Below are positions 1-7,467 of a DNA stretch of 64,000 nt, piece by piece. A model generated the notes under the pieces. That model saw only the letters and a list, made by a program, of their open reading frames with translations, was not told the origin of the DNA and searched no databases. This DNA comes from Clostridium_AD sp050717545 (GTDB lineage: Bacteria > Bacillota > Clostridia > Clostridiales > Clostridiaceae). The number at the start of each line of letters is the position of its first letter. The first letter of the stretch is position 1. The stretch spans positions 1 to 64,000 of the forward strand of contig NZ_JBOITN010000017.1 in NCBI RefSeq assembly GCF_050717545.1, read 5' to 3'. Both the position numbers and the translations under genes were made by a program.

Positions 1-2
1 CA

Positions 3-155
3 ACTACTTCATTTAGAGATTACTTAATGGGTGAAGTTAGATACTCTTCACTTGCTAAAACTTTCCCTGAAGTAGCAGAAGAATTATTTGTTAAAACAGA
101 AAATGATGCTAAAGAAAGATTAGCAGGATACAAAAAACTTGCAAGTGAAAAATAG
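3..155 (+). CDS. Partial C-terminus of a pyruvate:ferredoxin oxidoreductase-like protein
   Basis: Only the last 50 codons and the TAG stop are inside the window; the gene enters from the left. The visible tail (TTSFRDYLMGEVRYSSLAKT, then FPEVAEELF and a Lys/Glu-rich end) resembles the extreme C-terminus of clostridial pyruvate:ferredoxin oxidoreductases, the thiamine-diphosphate iron-sulfur enzymes that turn pyruvate and CoA into acetyl-CoA, CO2 and reduced ferredoxin. No catalytic or cluster-binding residues are visible, so the identification rests on tail similarity alone. A strong terminator follows within 15 bases, so the gene is not co-transcribed with the motility genes. Confidence 0.65.
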   Translation, partial: TTSFRDYLMGEVRYSSLAKTFPEVAEELFVKTENDAKERLAGYKKLASEK

Positions 156-168
156 AATTTAAGATTAT

Positions 169-212
169 AAAGTAAAAAGAAGATGGAATAAACTCCACCT
201 TCTTTTTACTTT
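169..212 (+). terminator. Terminator after the PFOR-like gene
   Basis: Two 19-base arms (169-187 and 194-212) pair with one mismatch around a 6-base loop. The outer stem is A-rich on the left and T-rich on the right, so it could work in both directions. Confidence 0.85.
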
Positions 213-307
213 ACATTAACTTAACAAAAAGAATAAAAAAAACCCTTTTAATATATAGCAATTTAGGGTAGAATAAACTATAAACTGAAAGTAGGAGGTA
301 CTACATT

Positions 308-718
308 ATGAATGAAGATAAAAATGCACCTTGCGGATGCGGTGAGCACGAACATAATCACGAAAATGAAGGCTGTGGATGTGGAAGTCATGATAACGAT
401 GGTGAGAACCAAGGTTGTGGATGTGGTGGACATGATGAAGAAAGTGAAGGTTGTGGTTGCGGTTGTGGCGAAAGCGAAGGCGAAGCTTTAACAGTAGACC
501 TAGAAGATGAAAATGGGAACGTAGTTCCATGTGAAATAGTAGATGGATTTACGTATAAAGATAATGAGTATGCGCTAGTTCAAAATCCGGAGGATGATTC
601 AATATATCTTTTCAAAGTAATTGGAGATGAAGAAACAGGAGAATTAGTTATTCCTGAAGATGAAGAATTTGCAGAAGTAACAGCATATTACGAAGAATTA
701 ATTAAAGACGAAAAATAA
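308..718 (+). CDS. DUF1292 family protein with a Cys/His-rich repeat N-terminus
   Basis: 136 residues, preceded by a good GTAGGAGG ribosome binding site. Residues 9-54 hold four blocks built around GCGCG or CGCG, separated by acidic, Asn- and His-rich spacers (EHEHNHENE, SHDNDGENQ, GHDEESE). Residues about 60-136 form a DUF1292-type acidic domain (DLEDENGNVVPCEIVDGF...DDSIYLFKV). DUF1292 proteins are small, common in Firmicutes and have no assigned function. The paired Cys and His residues suggest metal binding, which is inference. The gene is monocistronic, bracketed by terminators at 169-212 and 730-757. The run of near-identical CGCG blocks suggests growth by slippage of a short repeat. 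Confidence 0.8.
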   Translation: MNEDKNAPCGCGEHEHNHENEGCGCGSHDNDGENQGCGCGGHDEESEGCGCGCGESEGEALTVDLEDENGNVVPCEIVDGFTYKDNEYALVQNPEDDSIYLFKVIGDEETGELVIPEDEEFAEVTAYYEELIKDEK

Positions 719-729
719 TTCTTTAAAAG

Positions 730-757
730 AGTCGTTGCAAATGCAACGGCTTTTTTT
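730..757 (+). terminator. Terminator after the DUF1292 gene
   Basis: A 10-bp stem (730-739 with 742-751, one G-T pair) with a very short loop is followed by a run of seven T. Confidence 0.9.
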
Positions 758-802
758 AGTTGTTATATGGGCATTAATATTTAAATTATGGAAATGATAT
801 TA

Positions 803-833
803 ATATTGTAGCTCCGCAGGAGATGGTTTAAGG
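803..833 (+). promoter_or_regulatory. Small leader hairpin shared with the csrA leader
   Basis: The segment GTAGCTCCGCAGGAGATGGT lies just upstream of the ribosome binding site of the HAD gene. The same motif with a swapped base pair (GTAGCACCGCAGGTGATGAT) lies in the same position in front of csrA (17788-17817). The 4-bp stem CTCC/GGAG versus CACC/GGTG around a GCA loop keeps its pairing through the T-A to A-T change. Function is unknown. Confidence 0.35.
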
Positions 834-844
834 GAGGAAAAATA

Positions 845-1489
845 ATGAAAGAAAAATTAGCTATTTTTGATATAGATTTTACATTAACAAAACGAGAGAC
901 ATTACTCGAATTCTATTTTTATATGTTAAAAAAGAATCCTAAATTTATAAAATATCTGCCTAAAAGTGCATTTTCATCCTTGTTATACATTTTGAAAGTA
1001 TACGATGCTTCAAAAGCAAAAAAAACCTTTATAAGATTTATTGATGGTATAGAGGAAACGAAAATGAGAAAATTCGTCAAAGAATTTTATGAAAAACGTT
1101 TAAGTAAAATATTATATAAGGATGCTATTGATACTATAAAGAAAAGGAAGTTAGAAGGATATAAAATTTATTTAATTTCAGCTTCTGCTGAATTCTATTT
1201 AAGTGAGTTTTACAATATAAAGGAAGTAGATAAAGTAATAGGAACACGTTTCGTAAGGGAAAATGGGCTACATAGAAATGAGATCTTAGGAGAAAATTGT
1301 AAAGGTGAAGAAAAGGTTCGCAGATTAAAAGAAGTGTTAAAAAAAGAAAATATAGAAGTTGACTTTGAAAACTCTTATATGTATTCTGATTCTTTATCAG
1401 ATTTACCGCTTTTTAATTTAGTTGGACATCCATATTTAATAAATCATAAAAAAACACATGATAAAATAGAAATTTTAAAATGGAGATAA
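845..1489 (+). CDS. HAD-superfamily phosphatase, subfamily IB (phosphoserine-phosphatase-like)
   Basis: 214 residues with the HAD hydrolase motifs in order: motif I FDIDFTLT (nucleophile D9, acid/base D11), motif II LISAS near residue 115, a Lys-containing stretch near 155 (GEEKVRRLKE), and motif IV YSDSLSDLPLF near 177-187. The helical cap between motifs I and II and the S-D-S-x-S-D-L-P-L signature match the IB group (phosphoserine phosphatase and relatives). Such enzymes hydrolyse phosphate monoesters; the substrate cannot be read from the sequence. Ribosome binding site GGGAGG. The gene stands alone between short gaps, with a conserved small hairpin in its leader. Confidence 0.85.
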   Translation: MKEKLAIFDIDFTLTKRETLLEFYFYMLKKNPKFIKYLPKSAFSSLLYILKVYDASKAKKTFIRFIDGIEETKMRKFVKEFYEKRLSKILYKDAIDTIKKRKLEGYKIYLISASAEFYLSEFYNIKEVDKVIGTRFVRENGLHRNEILGENCKGEEKVRRLKEVLKKENIEVDFENSYMYSDSLSDLPLFNLVGHPYLINHKKTHDKIEILKWR

Positions 1490-1584
1490 GTTTTTTTATT
1501 AAAAGTTTTAAAGCATAAACATTAAATTTTATGATATAAAAATGATCAATTACTATGTTATAAAAAATAGCAGGAGGGATTTAT

Positions 1585-2475
1585 ATGGATTCATCTATAA
1601 ATGAATTTTTTTTATATGGAAATGATATTAAAATAAGTGGAGAATTTGAGAGTTACAACACTAGTACAGGTAAATCACTATACGAGGTAATAAGGATAAG
1701 TGATGGAATTCCTATTTTTTTTATGGAGCATTTAGAACGTCTTGAAAACTCTGCGAAAATAATGGAATACAGCTTAGTTATTACAAGGAATGAGATTATA
1801 AGAGGAGTTCTTAAGCTAATAAATAAGAATAGAGTACAAAATGGGAACATAAAATTAGTTGTAAATTATAGCTTAAATCATGAAAAAAATGATAATAATG
1901 ATAATAATGATTCTGCTGAAAAGTTTTTAGCTTATTTTGTTAAACATTCATACCCTACAAAGCAGCAATATGAGTTAGGCGTAAAAACTATTGCTTATCA
2001 CGCTGAAAGAAGTAATCCCAATGCTAAAGTTATTAATAATAGTTTCAGAGAAAAAATAAATCAGAAAATACACAATGAAAACGTATATGAGGCAATTTTA
2101 GTGGACGATGATGGTTTTATTACTGAAGGTAGTAAATCAAATATATTTATGGTTAGGGGGTCTAAGGTTGTAACCTCAGAAGTTATAAATGTATTGCCTG
2201 GCATTACAAGACAATTTATTATAAAAACCTGTAAAAGACTTAATATAGAGTTTGAAGAAAAAAATGTTCATCTAAATGAACTCGAATTATATGATGGTTT
2301 ATTTATTTCTGGAACATCACCGAATGTTCTACCAATAAGAAGTGTGGGTGAATTAGACTTTAATTCATCACTAAATTCAACTATAAATTTAATAAAAGAT
2401 GGATTTGATGTTGAATTAAAAGAAAATAAACAGAAATTTGTAAAGTATATTGAAAATAATACGATAACTAAATAA
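1585..2475 (+). CDS. Class IV PLP-dependent aminotransferase or lyase
   Basis: 296 residues. The second half has the fold-type IV signatures: the probable Schiff-base lysine K148 in NAKVINN, the EGSKSNIF motif at 181-188 (phosphate and cofactor binding) and a late LFISGTSPNVLPI segment. The family covers branched-chain aminotransferase, D-alanine aminotransferase and 4-amino-4-deoxychorismate lyase (PabC). The usual KT/S-x-N lysine motif is altered, so which reaction applies is open. A poly-Asn/Asp stretch (KNDNNDNNDS, 101-110) between the halves looks like a simple-repeat insertion. ATG start behind GGAGGG. There is no obvious link to the flagellar genes that follow. Confidence 0.8.
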   Translation: MDSSINEFFLYGNDIKISGEFESYNTSTGKSLYEVIRISDGIPIFFMEHLERLENSAKIMEYSLVITRNEIIRGVLKLINKNRVQNGNIKLVVNYSLNHEKNDNNDNNDSAEKFLAYFVKHSYPTKQQYELGVKTIAYHAERSNPNAKVINNSFREKINQKIHNENVYEAILVDDDGFITEGSKSNIFMVRGSKVVTSEVINVLPGITRQFIIKTCKRLNIEFEEKNVHLNELELYDGLFISGTSPNVLPIRSVGELDFNSSLNSTINLIKDGFDVELKENKQKFVKYIENNTITK

Positions 2476-2578
2476 AACCTTTGAAATGTTATGTTATGTA
2501 TACATAAGAATCAATTAAAAAATAATGTAAAAATTGAGGATGTCATAGTATAATTTTTTATGGAAAGGGGTGCTATTA

Positions 2579-4582
2579 GTGACTGATAAGATTTTCACCC
2601 GGAAATTTGAAGGGGTTAATGTTTCTGAATGTTTGCAAAATGCAAGTGTTAGTTTAGGGGTTAGTGAGGAAAACATTAAATATTTAGTGCTAGAGGAAAA
2701 AAAAGGTTTTTTTAAGAAACATGCTGTAATTTCCGTGGATGTTATAGAAGGGTTAAAGGATGAATATACTGTTAAAGATGATTCTACTTTAAAAGGCGAT
2801 ACTGATAAAATAAATGGAACTATAGAGGTTAAATCAGGTAAATTTATAATAGTAAATCCTAAAGAAGGTGGAAAGCCAGCCACAATAAGTACTACGGAAG
2901 ATATTAAATTAATAGTTAATGGTGAGAAAATTAGTAAAAGCACTACAGTAAATGACAAAAGTCTTGTTGTGGTTAATATACCACAAGGTGAAGCTAAGAG
3001 GTGCATGAATTTAAGGACAAGTCCTGACAGAATGAAAGCTTATATCAGTATTATATATGAACCTGATATAACGTATATGATAAAGGACGTCAGCCCTAGA
3101 AATTCACTAATGTTAGAAGCAGATGTAAAAGAAAAGAAAATGCCCTCATTATTTACGGAGAATGAAATTAAGAATGAACTTTTAAATCATAATATCAAAT
3201 ATGGTATTATAAGTGAAAGTATTATGGAATGTGCAAAGACTTATGATGAACCAGAAACTCTTGTTGCAAGCGGTAAGAAAAATGTAGACTCTATAAATGA
3301 CAGAATGGAAATTAAATATAATAAACAAAATGCAAAAAACAAGTTAGATGAGGAAAATGATGAAGATGAGCAGGATGAGAATTATAAGTCAGTAGACTAT
3401 AAGGCTATAGGAACTGTTGATGGAGTAGAAAAAGGAGAAGTCTTAGCTGTTCTTTATCCAGGTAAAAATGGTGAAGATGGAATAGATGTTACTGGCATGA
3501 ATATAGTGACTAAGGATGCAAAAAAGATAGTGCTATGTGTAGGAGAAGGTTGCAAGATAACTGATAAATGTACTGTTGTTTCAACAAACGAGGGTAGGCC
3601 ATCATCAAGGGGAAATACATTTTTCGTTTATAAGACACATAAAATAGATGGAGATGTGGAACTCAAAACAGGTAATATCCAATTTGTAGGGGATATAATA
3701 GTTAGTGGCAGTGTAAATGAAGGTATGAAAGTCGAAGCAGGTAATTCTATTTTAGTTAAAAACAATGTAGCACAAGCAGAGATAAATGCAAGTGGTGATA
3801 TTGTAATAAAGGGTAATGTAATTAACTCTAACATTGCAGCAGGAAAAGAAGATGTATTAACTCTGGACTATTTAAGTGACCTAAAGAGCATGAAAGACGA
3901 TGTCTCTAAATTAGTAGCGTCTATAAGCCAAATAAAAGGCTTGAATGTTATTGGTAATGATACTACTGACGGGGAACTTGTTAAGATTTTACTTGAGACT
4001 AAATACAAAAATCTTCCGCTTACCTCGATTAAGGTGGCTAAAAGAATCCTTGCAGAGGGTAATCCTGAAGATGAATTACTATTTATAATTAAAAATAAGA
4101 TACTTAATATTGGTACTCTCAATATAAATAGTTATGAGGAATTAAATGAGATTTTAGCAGTTATTGATAGTAAAATAGCCACTCTTGATATGAATTTAAC
4201 TCTGCCGGTAGATGTAGTGCTAGACTATTGCCAAGACTCAGTAGTTAAAAGCTCTGGTAATATTATCTTCACTGGTAAAGGAGAATATGTATCACAAATG
4301 ATAGCAAGTGATAGTATAATATTTAAAAAAGATAGAAGTTTAGCTCGTGGTGGAGTTATAAAAGCTGGAAAAGAGATTAAATGCAAAATAGTCGGAGGAA
4401 CAAGGGGAGTATCTACAAAACTCATTGTAGAAAGTCATGGTCAGATATGGGCGGACATTGCTTACCAGAATACTAGATTTATTGTAGGTGATAGAGAATA
4501 CATTCTAGAAGTAGCTAGCAAAAATGTCCATGCCTATTTAGACGATGCTAGAGAATTAGTTATTGATAAATTACAATTGTAG
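2579..4582 (+). CDS. fapA: FapA family protein (flagellar assembly protein A, DUF342)
   Basis: The start chosen is GTG 2579 behind GGAAAGGGG (2562-2570), giving MTDKIFTRKFEG and 667 residues; a GTG at 2570 lies inside the ribosome binding site. Residues 1-55 resemble the Jag N-terminal domain (GVNVSECLQ...FFKKHAVISV). The rest is the FapA/DUF342 region, with a beta-helix-like middle full of GDV/GNI/GDI turns (about residues 345-420), a helical stretch and a second beta segment. FapA proteins are associated with polar flagella and FlhF in other bacteria; their role in clostridia is poorly defined. It opens the chemotaxis cluster, 11 bases before cheW. A TATAAT at 2549-2554 may be its -10 element, without a clear -35. 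Confidence 0.8.
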   Translation: MTDKIFTRKFEGVNVSECLQNASVSLGVSEENIKYLVLEEKKGFFKKHAVISVDVIEGLKDEYTVKDDSTLKGDTDKINGTIEVKSGKFIIVNPKEGGKPATISTTEDIKLIVNGEKISKSTTVNDKSLVVVNIPQGEAKRCMNLRTSPDRMKAYISIIYEPDITYMIKDVSPRNSLMLEADVKEKKMPSLFTENEIKNELLNHNIKYGIISESIMECAKTYDEPETLVASGKKNVDSINDRMEIKYNKQNAKNKLDEENDEDEQDENYKSVDYKAIGTVDGVEKGEVLAVLYPGKNGEDGIDVTGMNIVTKDAKKIVLCVGEGCKITDKCTVVSTNEGRPSSRGNTFFVYKTHKIDGDVELKTGNIQFVGDIIVSGSVNEGMKVEAGNSILVKNNVAQAEINASGDIVIKGNVINSNIAAGKEDVLTLDYLSDLKSMKDDVSKLVASISQIKGLNVIGNDTTDGELVKILLETKYKNLPLTSIKVAKRILAEGNPEDELLFIIKNKILNIGTLNINSYEELNEILAVIDSKIATLDMNLTLPVDVVLDYCQDSVVKSSGNIIFTGKGEYVSQMIASDSIIFKKDRSLARGGVIKAGKEIKCKIVGGTRGVSTKLIVESHGQIWADIAYQNTRFIVGDREYILEVASKNVHAYLDDARELVIDKLQL

Positions 4583-4593
4583 GGGGATTTATT

Positions 4594-5046
4594 ATGAAGG
4601 AACAAGAAATTAAGATATTGATATTTAGCATAAATAATGAGTTTTATGCAACAAATATCATGGAGGTAGAAAGAATATTAGAGTATGAAAAGGCAACTAA
4701 AATTCCGGATTCTCCACAGTTTGTTGAAGGCGTAATAAATTATGAAGATAGAATTTTGCCCGTTATAATGTTATCAAAAAGATTTAATTTGCCTGATTCT
4801 GATGTTCAGAAAGAATCTAAAATAATAGTTGCAAAACAAAATCATAGTAAAATAGGAATAATAGTTGATTTTGTGTCAGAAGTTAGGGATGTTTTAAAAG
4901 AGAACATAGAAGATTCTCCGGAAATAGTAGGAGGAATATCTAAAAGATATATCAAAGGACTTGTTAAAATTGATGGTAAGATAATTATATACTTAAATAT
5001 GTCAACCATATTGACGGAAGACGAAAAAATACAAATATTATCGTAG
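4594..5046 (+). CDS. cheW: Chemotaxis coupling protein CheW (first copy)
   Basis: 150 residues, the normal size for CheW, made of a single CheW/SH3-like domain (EIKILIFSINNEFYATNIMEV, VEGVINYEDRILPVIMLSKRF, KIGIIVDFVSEV, YIKGLVKIDGKIIIYL). CheW joins chemoreceptor tips to the kinase CheA at the inner membrane. ATG start behind GGGGG, 11 bases after fapA and 9 before cheD. A second CheW with only moderate resemblance lies at 10521, so this cluster supplies two couplers. Confidence 0.92.
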   Translation: MKEQEIKILIFSINNEFYATNIMEVERILEYEKATKIPDSPQFVEGVINYEDRILPVIMLSKRFNLPDSDVQKESKIIVAKQNHSKIGIIVDFVSEVRDVLKENIEDSPEIVGGISKRYIKGLVKIDGKIIIYLNMSTILTEDEKIQILS

Positions 5047-5055
5047 GGTGTAATT

Positions 5056-5544
5056 ATGGAATATAAAGAAATAAAAGTAGGAATTTCAGATCTATTTGTA
5101 TCACTTTCACCAGATAAATTAATAACTGTAGGCCTTGGATCTTGTGTGGGCATTGCGATTTATGATAAAGTTACACGAGTTGGTGGCTTAGCACATATAA
5201 TGCTTCCAGATAGCCTTCAGTTTAACAAAATAACCAATGAAATAAAATTTGCGGATTTAGCTATACCAATATTAGTTTCACAAATGGTGAAAAAAGGCGC
5301 AAATTTAAGAAACATGAGGGCTAAAATAGCAGGTGGGGCATCTATGTTTAACTTCTCAGATAAAAGTATAGTGATGGATATTGGGAGCCGAAACAGCACC
5401 GCAGTGAAAAACGCTCTAAAGATTCTAGCTATTCCAATAGTCGCAGAAGATATTGGTGGTAACAAAGGGAGAACGTTAATATTTGATACCGCAAATGGAT
5501 TGCTTTCAATTAGGACTGTAGGAATGGGAACCGTAGACATTTAA
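5056..5544 (+). CDS. cheD: Chemoreceptor glutamine deamidase CheD
   Basis: 162 residues. The catalytic triad is readable: T24 and C30 in ITVGLGSCVG and H47 in LAHIMLPDS. The spacing (6 and 17 residues) is the same as the Thr21/Cys27/His44 triad described for Thermotoga CheD. Further family marks are KIAGGASMF and DIGSRNS. CheD deamidates specific receptor glutamines and also binds CheC, stimulating CheY-P dephosphorylation; cheC is present at 9532. Tightly packed after cheW. Confidence 0.93.
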   Translation: MEYKEIKVGISDLFVSLSPDKLITVGLGSCVGIAIYDKVTRVGGLAHIMLPDSLQFNKITNEIKFADLAIPILVSQMVKKGANLRNMRAKIAGGASMFNFSDKSIVMDIGSRNSTAVKNALKILAIPIVAEDIGGNKGRTLIFDTANGLLSIRTVGMGTVDI

Positions 5545-5575
5545 ATTTTTCGTAAAGCTAAGGGCGTGATATATA

Positions 5576-6646
5576 TTGATTACAAAAGTTAAAGTGATTG
5601 TAGTAGATGATTCAGCATTGATGAGAAAAATTATTTCTGATATGATAAATGGGCAAGAAGAAATGGAAGTTATAGACACAGCCAAAAATGGTCAAGAGTT
5701 ATTAGCGAAAATAGTACTAAAAACTCCTGATGTAATAACTTTAGATATTGAAATGCCTAAGATGAATGGTATACAAACATTAAAGGAATTAAAGAAAATG
5801 AATATAAATATACCAGTTATTATGATTAGTAGTGTTTCGAAAGTTGGGACAGAATCAACTATGGAATCTCTTGCACAGGGAGCTTTCGATTTTGTATCAA
5901 AACCATCAGGGGCGATATCGATTAATATAGACATAGTTAAAGAAGAACTTTTGCAAAAAATAAAATTGGCGTTTATGAAAAACAAAGGTAAACTTACTAA
6001 AGCTCCTCAAAAAAAGGTTATATCTAGTAGAGAAGCATCTAATAGGAGTGCTAATAGAGTAGAAGGTACACTAGAACGCAATATAGAGGCCGTAGTAATT
6101 GGAGCGTCTACTGGAGGACCTAAAGCGTTATACGAGGTTATAACGGCTTTGCCAAGTAATTTAGGAGCGTCAGTACTAGTAGTGCAACATATGCCGGTAG
6201 GATTTACGAAGGCTTTTGCGGATAGACTTAATTTAAACAGCAAATTAAAGGTTACTGAAGCCGAGGATGGCGAACTAATTGAGAAAAATGTTGTTTATAT
6301 AGCTCCTGGTGGATATCATATGCAAGTAGGAAAAAGTAAGAGGATAATGCTTAACACCGAGCCTACAATTTGGGGAGTGAGGCCAGCAGTAGATAAACTA
6401 TTTATATCTGCAACTAATATTTATGGATCGAGACTTTTAAGCGTTATACTTACTGGTATGGGGCGAGATGGAGCAAACGGCACTGCGATAATTAAAGACA
6501 ACGGAGGTATTACTATGGCAGAGCACCAGTCTACTTGTATTATATATGGCATGCCAAAGGCGGCTTTTGAGACAGGTAAAGTAGATGAAATTATACCTCT
6601 TGGGAATATTGCTCATGAAATTATTAAAATAGTAATGGGGAGATGA
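5576..6646 (+). CDS. cheB: Protein-glutamate methylesterase/deamidase CheB
   Basis: 356 residues. An N-terminal receiver domain (VDDSALMRK, phosphoacceptor D57 in TLDIEMP, K109 in FVSKP) joins a C-terminal methylesterase with the triad S178 (GASTGG), H205 (VVQHMP) and D298 (GMGRDGANG). It removes methyl groups from receptors when phosphorylated by CheA. The start is TTG 5576 behind AAGGGCGTGAT; no better in-frame start lies upstream of the receiver. cheR follows 10 bases downstream, so both halves of receptor adaptation are encoded together. Confidence 0.93.
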   Translation: MITKVKVIVVDDSALMRKIISDMINGQEEMEVIDTAKNGQELLAKIVLKTPDVITLDIEMPKMNGIQTLKELKKMNINIPVIMISSVSKVGTESTMESLAQGAFDFVSKPSGAISINIDIVKEELLQKIKLAFMKNKGKLTKAPQKKVISSREASNRSANRVEGTLERNIEAVVIGASTGGPKALYEVITALPSNLGASVLVVQHMPVGFTKAFADRLNLNSKLKVTEAEDGELIEKNVVYIAPGGYHMQVGKSKRIMLNTEPTIWGVRPAVDKLFISATNIYGSRLLSVILTGMGRDGANGTAIIKDNGGITMAEHQSTCIIYGMPKAAFETGKVDEIIPLGNIAHEIIKIVMGR

Positions 6647-6655
6647 GCATAGCTA

Positions 6656-7420
6656 ATGGATTTAATATATTTTCAGCAGTGGGTTTTAAAAGAGTATAAT
6701 ATAGATTTATCAGCTTATAAATCTAATCAATTGCATAGACGAATTTTAAGTTTAATGTCAAGAGTTGAGGTTAGTTCTGTAGAAGAATATATAAAGCTAT
6801 TAAAAAAAGACCCAAGCCAAAAACAAAAGTTCTTAGATTTTATTACTATAAACGTAACAGAATTTTTTAGAAATTCTGAAATATTTGATGAGCTTACAAA
6901 AAAAATCACTTCAGAACTGCCATATAATTCAGGGCTTAAAATTTGGAGTGCAGCATGTTCTATTGGTGCAGAACCTTATTCACTTGCTATGATTATGGAT
7001 AATTTAAGTCCAAGAGTCAATCATAAAATTATAGCTACAGACATAGACAGTACAATACTTTCGAAGGCGAAAAATGGTGAATATGTTTATTCAGAAGTTA
7101 AAAATGTGCCAAAACAATTTATGGATAAATATTTTGTGAAGAATGGTGACAAATACTGTATAAATCAAAAAATTAAAAAAATGGTGGAGTTCAAGAAACA
7201 TGATCTTATTTTAGATAATTTTGAAGGCAATTTTGATTTAGTGGTATGTAGAAATGTAGTTATTTATTTTAATGGAGATGTAAAGGATAAAATATATAAA
7301 AAGATTGGCCAGTCACTTAAAAAAGGTGGATTACTTTTTGTTGGAGCCACTGAAAGTATTTATAATTATAAAGAATATGGATTTGAAAAAACATCTACAT
7401 TTATTTATAAAAAAATATAA
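6656..7420 (+). CDS. cheR: Chemotaxis methyltransferase CheR
   Basis: 254 residues. A helical N-terminal domain (LHRRILSLM, FLDFITINVTEFFRN) is followed by the SAM-binding Rossmann domain: KIWSAACSIGAEPYSLAM as motif I, then IIATDIDSTILSKAKNGEY, FDLVVCRNVVIYF and GGLLFVGATESI. It methylates receptor glutamates with S-adenosylmethionine, opposing CheB. The ribosome binding site GGGGAGATG overlaps the cheB stop. No C-terminal TPR extension is present. Confidence 0.93.
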   Translation: MDLIYFQQWVLKEYNIDLSAYKSNQLHRRILSLMSRVEVSSVEEYIKLLKKDPSQKQKFLDFITINVTEFFRNSEIFDELTKKITSELPYNSGLKIWSAACSIGAEPYSLAMIMDNLSPRVNHKIIATDIDSTILSKAKNGEYVYSEVKNVPKQFMDKYFVKNGDKYCINQKIKKMVEFKKHDLILDNFEGNFDLVVCRNVVIYFNGDVKDKIYKKIGQSLKKGGLLFVGATESIYNYKEYGFEKTSTFIYKKI

Positions 7421-7467
7421 AGTGGATAATAATTAAGTTTAAAACAAATAGTGTGGAGGGGGATAAA

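Noticed and set aside
306..530. Minus-strand open frame rich in His and Leu opposite the DUF1292 gene
   Set aside because: It is the shadow of the Cys/His/Asp codon repeat on the other strand; no ribosome binding site and the + strand gene has a full set of signals.
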